Positions 25,654 to 32,922 of a DNA stretch of 44,474 bases are shown piece after piece (the first letter of the stretch is position 1; every line of letters begins with the position of its first letter). A program made the translations under genes and the position numbers. The DNA lies in the NCBI GenBank assembly GCA_030647265.1, contig JAUSJM010000032.1:1-44474 (forward strand), read 5' to 3'. The notes under the pieces are model-generated. The model was given only the letters and a program-made list of their open reading frames with translations. It was not told the DNA's origin and ran no database searches. The stretch comes from a bacterium. GTDB taxonomy: Bacteria; Patescibacteriota; Microgenomatia; Daviesbacterales; UBA10151.

Positions 25654-26025
25654 TTATTTCACCACTATCTTTCCGTGATACATTCCCATCCCACAAGAAT
25701 AGGGAAACTCTCCACTCTTTTGAGGATTTAGCTCCACTGTTACCCTTTGGTTTAAAGGAAGTTCTTTCCTGATTTTAAAATCCCCTAAAACCACTTCCGA
25801 TAAACAATCAGTAGGATCAGTTCTCAAAAAGTTAATTTTAGTAGTCTTACCACGAGGAATAGAAATTATCTCTGGTGAATAACCTCCATTAACTGTAATG
25901 TCTACCGTATTGGATACCGCTACTTCCCTCCCTCGTTTCATCAGAAAAAACCAGTAAGTTAAAACTACCGCTAAAGCACCCGAAGCAGTAATAATCACCT
26001 TGTCTAAATTCTCCATATCGATCAT
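25654..26025 (-). CDS. Membrane-anchored cupredoxin-domain protein
   Basis: A 123-aa protein with one N-terminal helix (about 9-28) and an extracytoplasmic cupredoxin domain. Ligand-type residues are in [12 protein letters not shown] and in [12 protein letters not shown], the same C-x-M-G-M pattern as in the UreH/SafE fusion. It probably binds Cu outside the membrane and passes it between operon members; that role is inferred. Start ATG at 26025 overlaps the stop of the 49-aa microprotein gene (ATGA), and copA starts one base after its stop. Confidence 0.85.
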   Translation of the reverse strand: MIDMENLDKVIITASGALAVVLTYWFFLMKRGREVAVSNTVDITVNGGYSPEIISIPRGKTTKINFLRTDPTDCLSEVVLGDFKIRKELPLNQRVTVELNPQKSGEFPYSCGMGMYHGKIVVK

Positions 26026-26171
26026 TTCTTTTCAATCTGCTTCCAGAGCCAAACTCCCACCAAAATTAAATCTATTAACAGTACCAGCCAGAACATAATT
26101 CCCAGGACACTAAAGGCAGCAAAACCGCCTCCTCCCCAGTTCATCATATTTTGATATCCCCAACCCATCAT
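26022..26171 (-). CDS. 49-aa Met-rich single-pass membrane microprotein
   Basis: A short gene in the copper operon. The N-terminus MMGWGYQNMMNWGGGG has four Met and aromatic residues, followed by one membrane helix (about 19-41) and a basic tail KQIEKK. Translation is well supported: a strong Shine-Dalgarno AAGGAGGTGAT (26177-26187) precedes the ATG, and the TGA stop overlaps the next start (ATGA). Clustered extracytoplasmic Met residues are typical Cu(I) ligands, so a copper-related role is plausible. The fold and partner are unknown. Confidence 0.8.
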   Translation of the reverse strand: MMGWGYQNMMNWGGGGFAAFSVLGIMFWLVLLIDLILVGVWLWKQIEKK

Positions 26172-26205
26172 TTAATATCACCTCCTTAATTAATCATACA
26201 ACCCT

Positions 26206-27042
26206 TTAAACCTTCTTTGAAAGCCAATAGAAAAAACCGATGATCCCCAAAGCAAAAGCAATATTTAAACCCAAGTTATTTCCCACATAGCCGTTGGCGA
26301 AACTCCCTGCCCCCTGAATGGTTTTGGTAAACCCGGTGACATCAGCCATCTTGAGCCTCCCGCTTAAAGTCAGCACTAAAATTAGCCAGCCGGTGACAAA
26401 AAAGATAAAAGATGCTATCAAATTACTGGTTAAAATATGAAACTCCCTACCCATTAATTTGATAGTAGCCAAGTTTTTCCGCAAGATGGCTACCGCCGGC
26501 ATCTTCCCCGCCAGAAAAATAGAGATCAGCAGCAGGGGAGTGACCATCCCCAAAACATACATTCCTCCGATAGTTAGCGCCCCGAAGTAGTTGGGAGAAA
26601 GAAAGGTCAAAGTCAAAATGCCGATCAACACCGGGGCACAGCAGGCGCTGGTGATACCGGACATGATTCCCAAAGAGAAGATCGACAGCACGTCCGTTTT
26701 CTGGGGGTTGGTTCCGGGAAGTTTAGGCATAGGTAATTTTATGCCCAGCAGGGTTACCACTGCAGTAATGAGCATTACCAAAGCTCCGATAATATACAAA
26801 GGATCATGGTAGACAAAAAGGGCTTGTGATAAAGCAGCAATCCCTAAAACTGCCGGAAGCAGCACTACAAAAATCCCTGCCCCGAAGACTAGGGTCATGA
26901 GGATAACCTTTTCTTTTTCCTTAAAGACACTCCCTAGATAGGCTGGGAGTAAAAAGGTGATGCAGCAGGGGGCAAATAAAGCTACCATCCCCGCCACAAA
27001 AGCCGCGATTAGTGATGTCTGGTAAATAATCCCCGTTTCCAT
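26206..27042 (-). CDS. CcdA/DsbD-type thiol transporter
   Basis: A 278-aa membrane protein of the cytochrome c biogenesis (CcdA) family, which moves electrons from cytosolic thioredoxin to the extracytoplasmic side. Six or more helices; the redox Cys positions are at FAPCCITFLLPAYLG and SGITSACCAPVLIG, the repeated-motif positions typical of CcdA. The doubled CC is somewhat unusual. It directly abuts the Cys-rich 313-aa gene upstream, suggesting it keeps that protein, or the DUF1573/cupredoxin proteins, reduced. Confidence 0.88.
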   Translation of the reverse strand: METGIIYQTSLIAAFVAGMVALFAPCCITFLLPAYLGSVFKEKEKVILMTLVFGAGIFVVLLPAVLGIAALSQALFVYHDPLYIIGALVMLITAVVTLLGIKLPMPKLPGTNPQKTDVLSIFSLGIMSGITSACCAPVLIGILTLTFLSPNYFGALTIGGMYVLGMVTPLLLISIFLAGKMPAVAILRKNLATIKLMGREFHILTSNLIASFIFFVTGWLILVLTLSGRLKMADVTGFTKTIQGAGSFANGYVGNNLGLNIAFALGIIGFFYWLSKKV

Positions 27043-27984
27043 TTAAGCTCCACAACCCCCTCCTTGGCTTTGAATGCCCGGCACATTCTGAACTGCCTGT
27101 TTAATTCTCTGGGCCCCCTGCAAGGAGGAGTAATCCAGAGATAGGGCCACTTTGGGGTCAACATCTTTCCATTTAGTGCCCTGTTTTTCAAAATACATCG
27201 CCATCTCTACGTAGTTTTGGGGAAACCAAAAAGAGTTGAAAGATAGCAGGTCTTTGTAAATCTGTTTTTCCGAGAGACCGTTATAAACTGCCCACTCAAT
27301 ATAACCTAAAGCTGCCATGCCGTGGTTACAATCCGGGAAAGCGGTAGAGTTGCCACAACAAGATCTAAAAACATTTTCCGCAATTTTCTTCACTAAATCC
27401 TGCTGTTCGGAAGTTAAGGGAATAATCTCTTGTGAGGAATAAAGCTCCATCGCTCCTTTACTGCCTAAAGTCCATCCCCCAGTAGAGGCAAAGTTGCCGA
27501 CCTTATCCCTCCCCTGCTGCATCATCGGGCCTTCATCTAAAACCTTGCTTTTGTTAACTAATCCCAAAGCCCACAGGGTGTTAACCATAAACCTGGAGTT
27601 ACCTTCATTAATCATCATCTTATCCATTGATTCCCCCTCCAGATACTTCATCTCCTCTTTACCGTTTCCCGAAGAGGTAAAAATCTCAACATACTTTTGT
27701 TTATCAATGGCCCCTATATCCACCAGTTGTTTGCCTAAATTTTTCCAAGGTATTGTGGTGGTATAACCTTTAGCAGGCAACACTTGCTGTTTTAAAATAT
27801 TTACCAGCTCTTCCGGACTTTGAGTGGTCTGGACCAGTTTAGCTAAGTTTTTATTAAACTCTCTTTTCAGCAAATAATACTCACCCACAGCAAAGGCCAT
27901 AGAGGAGTTTAAGGTAATAAACACTACCATCCAAAGCGGTATAGATCTAGTGAGAATTTTTTTTAAATTAGATTTTTTTGCCAT
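27043..27984 (-). CDS. Cys-rich extracytoplasmic protein, unknown, copper operon
   Basis: I do not recognise this family. The 313-aa product has a basic N-terminus and one signal/anchor helix (about 13-33). The exported part is helical and carries a cluster RSCCGNSTAFPDCNHGMAAL (Cys209, Cys210, Cys219, His221) and a C-terminal GGGCGA. Cys/His clusters of this type bind metal or heme, or are thiol-redox centres. It lies 4 bp after the DUF1573 gene and its stop abuts the ccdA-like start, which points to a thiol/copper role. There is no CxxCH heme motif. Confidence 0.75.
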   Translation of the reverse strand: MAKKSNLKKILTRSIPLWMVVFITLNSSMAFAVGEYYLLKREFNKNLAKLVQTTQSPEELVNILKQQVLPAKGYTTTIPWKNLGKQLVDIGAIDKQKYVEIFTSSGNGKEEMKYLEGESMDKMMINEGNSRFMVNTLWALGLVNKSKVLDEGPMMQQGRDKVGNFASTGGWTLGSKGAMELYSSQEIIPLTSEQQDLVKKIAENVFRSCCGNSTAFPDCNHGMAALGYIEWAVYNGLSEKQIYKDLLSFNSFWFPQNYVEMAMYFEKQGTKWKDVDPKVALSLDYSSLQGAQRIKQAVQNVPGIQSQGGGCGA

Positions 27985-27988
27985 ACTA

Positions 27989-28486
27989 TCAATCTTTTAC
28001 CACCGTACCGGTAACTGTAAAATTCAAAGTTTTATTACCCGGATCATTTGTTTCCACTGTTACAAACCTGTTGATTGGTCCTACCCCCTGGGGACCGTGG
28101 TAAGCCGGATCAAAAATGATATCTAAGTAAGCTTCTTTCCCTGGAGCCACCTCCCCCACCCAGCTTGACACTGTATCCATACCAAAGAAGGGACTGCCCC
28201 CTGCCTCAACCTTTACCTGGGCCTTGGTACAGTGGCAGGAAGTCTTAATATTAGTCAATTTTAAAACATCCGTTCCGGTATTTTTAATAGTAAAGGTTTT
28301 GGTGACATTTCCTTTATACATGGGGATATTCCCATAATCGGAGGTAGTTTGATCAACAGAAGCTTTGGCATTTTGGGAAACTTCCACCTTACCGGAAGAG
28401 GCGGAATTGGAAAGGAAAAAGATTCCTCCTCCTAAAACAAGGAGGGTGGCAATAGCAAAACCGATAATAACCTTTTTCTCAGACAT
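27989..28486 (-). CDS. DUF1573 domain protein, membrane-anchored
   Basis: A 165-aa protein with an N-terminal helix (about 7-26) and an extracytoplasmic DUF1573 beta-sandwich: DYGNIPMYKG, VTKTFTIKNTG, LKLTNIKTSCHCTKAQV, PGKEAYLDIIFDPAYHGPQG, RFVTVETNDPG. The paired Cys in SCHCTKA are family-typical. Its function is not established; here it follows csoR and precedes the Cys-rich and CcdA-like genes, so copper or thiol homeostasis is likely. Confidence 0.86.
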   Translation of the reverse strand: MSEKKVIIGFAIATLLVLGGGIFFLSNSASSGKVEVSQNAKASVDQTTSDYGNIPMYKGNVTKTFTIKNTGTDVLKLTNIKTSCHCTKAQVKVEAGGSPFFGMDTVSSWVGEVAPGKEAYLDIIFDPAYHGPQGVGPINRFVTVETNDPGNKTLNFTVTGTVVKD

Positions 28487-28498
28487 ATTTCCCTGTCA

Positions 28499-28517
28499 TT
28501 CCGGACCTGATCCGGAA
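28499..28517. repeat. TTCCGGA palindrome between csoR and the DUF1573 gene
   Basis: TTCCGGA-CCTGA-TCCGGAA, a 7-bp stem with 5-nt loop, just downstream of the csoR stop inside the operon. It may attenuate read-through. It looks like a common dispersed bacterial palindrome (CATTCCGGA...TCCGGAATCT), but no second copy is in the window. Confidence 0.5.
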
Positions 28518-28518
28518 T

Positions 28519-28788
28519 CTATTTCCCATTTTTCAAAACTTTCATGATTTCAGTAATAGAGTAGTCCACTTTGCCCTCCTTAATGTGGTCCACTACACAA
28601 GTTTTGAGATGGTTTTCTAAGGTTAGAGAATCTACTTCTTTTAAAGCAGACTGTACAGCTTTGGATTGGGTAATAACATCAATACAATATTCCCCCTCCT
28701 CCACCATCTTAATCACCTTTTTAAGATGTCCCTGGGCAATCTTTAATCTGTGTAATATTCTTTCCTGAGTATCTTTCGGTCTATACAC
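28519..28788 (-). CDS. csoR: CsoR-family copper-sensing repressor
   Basis: An all-helical repressor that releases DNA on binding Cu(I). The frame continues upstream to TTG at 28821, but that lies in the promoter/operator; GTG at 28788, with AGAGGGGG as ribosome site, gives an 89-aa protein of normal size. The copper ligands of the family are present: Cys in EEGEYCIDV, His and Cys in LENHLKTCV (H-x3-C). It is the first gene of the copper operon, and a perfect GC-rich palindrome at its own start indicates autorepression together with copA and copZ. Confidence 0.92.
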   Translation of the reverse strand: MYRPKDTQERILHRLKIAQGHLKKVIKMVEEGEYCIDVITQSKAVQSALKEVDSLTLENHLKTCVVDHIKEGKVDYSITEIMKVLKNGK

Positions 28789-28792
28789 GGTA

Positions 28793-28809
28793 ATCCCCCT
28801 CTGGGGGAT
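28793..28809. promoter_or_regulatory. CsoR operator
   Basis: Perfect palindrome ATCCCCC-TCT-GGGGGAT located between the -10 box and the csoR start, overlapping the expected transcription start. GC-rich C-tract/G-tract palindromes in AT flanks are the known CsoR operator form. Confidence 0.75.
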
Positions 28810-28838
28810 ATAATAGAACAAAAAAATCCTTCTGTCTA
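28810..28838 (-). promoter_or_regulatory. Copper operon promoter
   Basis: -35 TAGACA (28833-28838), 17-bp spacer, -10 TATTAT (28810-28815), immediately upstream of the CsoR operator. It directly abuts the stop of the upstream small gene. Confidence 0.7.
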
Positions 28839-29000
28839 CTACAGTTCTTCTTCTGCTGTAAAATCCCGAGGTAAAATTACTCCTGCTCCTTCTTTAGCCA
28901 CTCTCTCTATTACCTCTTCCGGAGTTACCCTCATCCTTTGGGCATAGGACACTACCGCCCGGGATATATTTAATGCTTGAGGGGCTCTCTGAAACCTCAT
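28839..29000 (-). CDS. 53-aa hypothetical protein, coupled to zinc-ribbon gene
   Basis: Begins at an ATG that overlaps the TGA of the preceding zinc-ribbon gene (ATGA, 4 bp). The product is MRFQRAPQALNISRAVVSYA continuing through a helix-rich, charged segment (RVTPEEVIERVAKEGAGV) to an acidic end. I know no family. The coupling and lack of internal stops support a real gene. The in-frame Met upstream at 29036 would lie inside the partner gene and is less likely. Confidence 0.6.
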   Translation of the reverse strand: MRFQRAPQALNISRAVVSYAQRMRVTPEEVIERVAKEGAGVILPRDFTAEEEL

Positions 29001-29155
29001 TGCCAGCGGTAAAGAGGCCTCTGGTGTTTTTGACAATACATACCGCTTTCAACAGCACAGTCGTTACAGGCAAAAGTGTCATACCTACCATCATACTGCC
29101 TTTTAGGAATAACATTTATAGTTTCCGGATCTTTACCACAAATCTCACAATTCAT
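28997..29155 (-). CDS. Small zinc-ribbon protein (52 aa)
   Basis: The ATG at 29155 gives a protein starting MNCEICGKDPETINVIPK with two Cys pairs: CEIC, and CNDC (FACNDCAVES), followed by Cys-x2-His (MYCQKHQ). This is a compact zinc-binding layout. The frame extends to 29191, but the Met placed just before the first Cys pair is the better start. It is followed by a coupled 53-aa gene and precedes the copper operon promoter. Function unknown. Confidence 0.7.
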   Translation of the reverse strand: MNCEICGKDPETINVIPKRQYDGRYDTFACNDCAVESGMYCQKHQRPLYRWQ

Positions 29156-29227
29156 GCCCCAAATTTTACTACTAAAGCTAGGTAAATACAAAAATCCAAA
29201 ACAGAATCAAAAAATTTTTGTAAATTT

Positions 29228-29512
29228 TTACTTTCCCTGTGATAGAACAATTTGGAAAACAAGTCCAACCAACATAAGCACAGTAAGCCCAGCAATAACC
29301 TTAGTTAAAATAATCATTTTGTTGGTTTGTTTTTCTGATTTAATATTAAAGTCTCCAATTATCTTATGAAGTTGTGTTATTGATTCATCTAAAATCTCAT
29401 TAGATTCGACTAATCCCCTGATTGCTCTGACCACATACTTATCAGGGCCGTTAGTATCTCTATCAAGATGCTCAAAACCTTCCAGTATATCCTTGTATCT
29501 TTTTGCTACCAT
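29228..29512 (-). CDS. 94-aa C-tail-anchored protein of the restriction operon
   Basis: Not a family I recognise. The N-terminal 60 residues are soluble, charged and helical (ILEGFEHLDRDTNGPDKYVV; NEILDESITQLHKIIGDF), and a single membrane helix lies at about 66-90 (MIILTKVIAGLTVLMLVGLV). Such a layout puts the soluble part in the cytosol. It starts 2 bp after the hsdS stop, so it is the last gene of the type I restriction-modification operon. Confidence 0.68.
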   Translation of the reverse strand: MVAKRYKDILEGFEHLDRDTNGPDKYVVRAIRGLVESNEILDESITQLHKIIGDFNIKSEKQTNKMIILTKVIAGLTVLMLVGLVFQIVLSQGK

Positions 29513-29514
29513 CT

Positions 29515-30744
29515 TTACAATTCTCCCTGAAAAGCTTGATGTAAAACTGACTGCTGCAAAGCTTCTAAATCTTGTAATTGTTCTTTCTGAAGTTTTTGCA
29601 AAGATTGCACTTTTTCACTCAAACCATCCAAATACGCCACAATTTTTTCCTGCTCTATTAAGTCTGGCAATGGAACCTCTATCGTCTCAATTCTCATCAA
29701 GGCTAGTTTTGGTTGTCCAACTTGATTTGTTCTCTTCTTAATCTCTTCTTTTCCTTGAGATGAATCAAGAAAATAAACTATAAATCTGTTGTTAACTCCA
29801 TTTTCCTCATTGAAGACAATTTTCGCTGCGTTTTCTGTAAGGTTTGCACCACTTAATTGCGGTGGAACTGTACCTACTGTCCCAATGGTTCCTGCTATTG
29901 AAATATAAGCATCTTTATCTGAAATCGTATAGCGAGAAATTTGTCGCTGGGTTGCGGCCCCTAAATATCTTAAGCCTGCTGTATCAATAGAGTAATCTTT
30001 AAAATCAACAACTCTAATATAGGGATACTCTGTCTTTACGGCTGAAAACTGCTGTCCGGCAGGCAACCTTTTACCCCCTTTGACTTCACTAAAATCTTTT
30101 ATTTCTTTTTTGTTGTACCTTTTACTTAAATCATCAAAAGTTTTCTTTAGCACTGATCGTAAAATTTTCTGAGTTTCCCCTGCTGATTGTTGGCGAACGG
30201 TTCGAGATTCTTCAATTTTTTCCAAAATTGCTTCAAGTTTTTTTACAATTCTTTTTTGATCTTCAATCCCCGGCAGAGGAATTTCTATAAATCCTGATTT
30301 CTCCTTTGTTAAATGAACGCTATCACCAATGATCTTCTTTAATTGATTTTGTCCAAACTCTGAAAGAATATATAACAATAACAGCTTTGGTAAAATTATT
30401 TTAGGACTAGCTCTATAGCAAATTAATTCACTTGCAAAAAATACTTTTTTGAATTGAGATGGTAACTCATCAACTACAACTGCTTCCTCTCCAATTTTTT
30501 CTGAACTGTGACCTGCAGAAGTAATAAGTAAATCTCCAATTTGAACCTTCTTTAATCCTTTCAATGAATCTTCTTTAACAAAACCTTTATCGTTCATGTT
30601 CCAATTAATTCCGTTTTTTGTAATATCTCGATATTTCAGAACCTTATATTCCCCACTATTTAGGTAATCAATTGTTGCAGGTGTTTTACCAACAATAATT
30701 TCTGCAACTTCTCCTAATTTTTTAATTGACCAATTAGTTTTCAT
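29515..30744 (-). CDS. hsdS: Type I restriction-modification specificity subunit
   Basis: The 409-aa DNA-recognition subunit. It has two target-recognition domains, each followed by a conserved helical spacer: the first ends IPLPGIEDQKRIVKKLEAIL (about 170-195) and the second ends VPLPDLIEQEKIVAYLDGLS (about 370-395). This repeat pattern implies a bipartite recognition sequence. The sequence itself cannot be predicted. It overlaps the membrane-protein gene upstream by 4 bp. Confidence 0.93.
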   Translation of the reverse strand: MKTNWSIKKLGEVAEIIVGKTPATIDYLNSGEYKVLKYRDITKNGINWNMNDKGFVKEDSLKGLKKVQIGDLLITSAGHSSEKIGEEAVVVDELPSQFKKVFFASELICYRASPKIILPKLLLLYILSEFGQNQLKKIIGDSVHLTKEKSGFIEIPLPGIEDQKRIVKKLEAILEKIEESRTVRQQSAGETQKILRSVLKKTFDDLSKRYNKKEIKDFSEVKGGKRLPAGQQFSAVKTEYPYIRVVDFKDYSIDTAGLRYLGAATQRQISRYTISDKDAYISIAGTIGTVGTVPPQLSGANLTENAAKIVFNEENGVNNRFIVYFLDSSQGKEEIKKRTNQVGQPKLALMRIETIEVPLPDLIEQEKIVAYLDGLSEKVQSLQKLQKEQLQDLEALQQSVLHQAFQGEL

Positions 30745-31172
30745 TTATCTAATTTAAGAATATTTATATCCTTTTTTGTTAATGAAGTTTTTTCTCCTTG
30801 TAAATTTCTTAGCTCTTTTCTGATAACAATTACCAATTCTTTATAAAAGGTATCTCTTTTATTTTTATCTTTTTTAGAAGAGAAAGTTTCTAAATATTTA
30901 TTCGAGAGCTTTATAACTTCATCAGAAGCATATAAAGGAGCATGCGTGTATAATTCTTCCATAAAGTTTTTTTGCCTTTCTTTATTCTCCCAACCTTCGA
31001 AAAACCCGATAATATTTTCAAGGAAACGCTTATACTGGTCCTCCCTGCGTTCAACTATTCTAAGCTCTATCTCTCTCTTTTTCTCCAAAAAATGATTAAT
31101 ATACGCACCAGAAATACCACCAATTCCAAGTAAACCTAAAATTGATATTGCTGTCTGAATATCAAAATTCAT
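30741..31172 (-). CDS. N-terminally anchored protein inside the hsd operon
   Basis: A 143-aa protein with one N-terminal helix (about 8-26, AISILGLLGIGGISGAYI) followed by a long charged helical region (HFLEKKREIELRIVERREDQYKRF, split here only in description) likely to be coiled-coil. No known family comes to mind. Its stop overlaps hsdS by 4 bp, and the ATPase gene ends 25 bp upstream, so it belongs to the same transcript. Membrane proteins between restriction genes suggest an accessory defence function. Confidence 0.68.
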   Translation of the reverse strand: MNFDIQTAISILGLLGIGGISGAYINHFLEKKREIELRIVERREDQYKRFLENIIGFFEGWENKERQKNFMEELYTHAPLYASDEVIKLSNKYLETFSSKKDKNKRDTFYKELVIVIRKELRNLQGEKTSLTKKDINILKLDK

Positions 31173-31197
31173 AAATTTTTCCAGTTTTTCTTACTAG

Positions 31198-32922
31198 TTA
31201 GTCGTTTTTATTTACGTCTTCTTTTAAATTATTAATGTATTCATTCTGACTCAGAAGAGATATAAACTCACCACCGTCTACAAGTTTTCTAACCTCTCCC
31301 CAAAAATCACCATTTAAACCTAAAATTATTCCCAATACTTCTTTACCAGGAATCCATTTCCAATCTTTCGATGAAACAACGCTATCAAACTTCTTCTGAA
31401 GCTCTTCTTGATTAAGTGAAAGTTCTGAGGCTTTGCTTTTCCAGTCGTCAAGTTCCTCAACTGTTCCTTTTGGGAAATACTCATATTTAAACTTTCTTAA
31501 AACAATATTTTTGACGGCAGTACTAACTAAGCTTTTAAAAAGACTTTCTTTTTTGTTGTTAATTTGTTCCCAAACCAAATCATTTCCAGATTTCGAATTA
31601 CCTTTCGGGATTATTCTATTCAGTAATTCTGGGATCAGGAAAATATTCTCAATTTCCCAAAATGGTAGGTTAAATATTCCTTTTGCGGCGTCATTTTGAG
31701 GGGTATTAGGAGGAAATCCATCCGAAGAATTTATTTGTCTGTCACCATCGAATAAGATTGATAACTTAATAGGAGTAATGTTTCTATTAACATCTTGCAA
31801 CACTTCAACTCGGGCCTCAGCTCTACTTTTTAGAGTTCCAAAAGACCAAAATCTCTTCTTAATATCTTTTCCAAAAATCCAACTCAATAACTCTCTAGTT
31901 TTTGGAGCATTCTCACCTTTTAAAGTAGTTTCTGGATCATTCTCTGCACATACCCAGTGCGAAGTAAAAAAAGATGGGTCTATGGGAAGTCCAAGTTGAT
32001 CCACTACTTTTTCAATTTCTTCATTAACCTCAATATTTTTAATCTCCCCTTTTGCTAAAAGCACAATATTCGCTTCATTTAGAAAATGATGGAGTATATC
32101 TCCCGAATGGGTAGCTATTAAAACTTGGTTTTCTTTTGCCAACAAGCTTATTAATTCGCAAAGTTTTCTTATCTGACTACTATGTAAGTGTAATTCAGGC
32201 TCATCAATTAAAATTATTTTTTCTTTCTCATCCCGTACTCTATATAAGAAAGCAAGAAAGTAAAGATATTCTTTTTCTCCAGCACTTAAATCAGTTAACT
32301 GAACTTCTCTATTTAAGTAATCAAGAAAAAACGCCGGAGGATCTCGATCAAAATCAATTTTTATACTTTTTTCGAAATCAACAAGGCCCAATTGATAATG
32401 ATCCTCTATTTTTTTTGTAAGTTCAGGGACTTTTTGCCCTGAATCTTTTATTACTCTAAGTAGTTCTGAAATAACTGCTTTATTAAATTCATCGACAATG
32501 TTTATTTCTTCAGTTTGGTCAGAAATTGTAAAATCAGAGATTGATTTAAATGGATTAGCTGTCGCAAGTTGACCCTTTACAGATCTGTCCGAGCTGATGA
32601 ATTTGATTTTATTTTGTAGCCTGTCCGAACTTTGCCAAGAGCCATTTTTTAAAAACGCTACTGTCTGTTGATTATTAACATCTTTTATAGAAATATAGAC
32701 CAACTGTTCATCAGTTATCTTTTCGATTTCACTTTTTGATGATTCTGGATTATATCCTTGCTGATTTTTTGAAGCATTATCTATCATTTTCAAAGATCTT
32801 GTTTTTCCACTACCATTTTTCCCTAGCAGTAAGTTGACACCAGGTTTTAGGTTTGCTTCTCCCTTAAAAGCTAAGGGACCATACCAACGCACAATAATTT
32901 TCTCTAAATAAAAATTGGTCAT
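31198..32922 (-). CDS. AAA/ABC-type ATPase with DUF4435/OLD-like C-terminus
   Basis: A 574-aa P-loop ATPase. Walker A is LGKNGSGKTRSLK (residues 34-41), the ABC-type signature LSAGEKEYLYFLAFL, Walker B IILIDEPELHLHSSQ and the switch His in ATHSGDIL follow. The C-terminal part (LSILFDGDRQI, then FNLPFWEIENIFLIPELL) looks like the DUF4435/TOPRIM-like end of OLD-class defence ATPases, from memory of the pattern. It overlaps hsdM by 4 bp and sits between hsdM and hsdS. It is probably an accessory antiphage or regulatory component of the type I system. Confidence 0.82.
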   Translation of the reverse strand: MTNFYLEKIIVRWYGPLAFKGEANLKPGVNLLLGKNGSGKTRSLKMIDNASKNQQGYNPESSKSEIEKITDEQLVYISIKDVNNQQTVAFLKNGSWQSSDRLQNKIKFISSDRSVKGQLATANPFKSISDFTISDQTEEINIVDEFNKAVISELLRVIKDSGQKVPELTKKIEDHYQLGLVDFEKSIKIDFDRDPPAFFLDYLNREVQLTDLSAGEKEYLYFLAFLYRVRDEKEKIILIDEPELHLHSSQIRKLCELISLLAKENQVLIATHSGDILHHFLNEANIVLLAKGEIKNIEVNEEIEKVVDQLGLPIDPSFFTSHWVCAENDPETTLKGENAPKTRELLSWIFGKDIKKRFWSFGTLKSRAEARVEVLQDVNRNITPIKLSILFDGDRQINSSDGFPPNTPQNDAAKGIFNLPFWEIENIFLIPELLNRIIPKGNSKSGNDLVWEQINNKKESLFKSLVSTAVKNIVLRKFKYEYFPKGTVEELDDWKSKASELSLNQEELQKKFDSVVSSKDWKWIPGKEVLGIILGLNGDFWGEVRKLVDGGEFISLLSQNEYINNLKEDVNKND

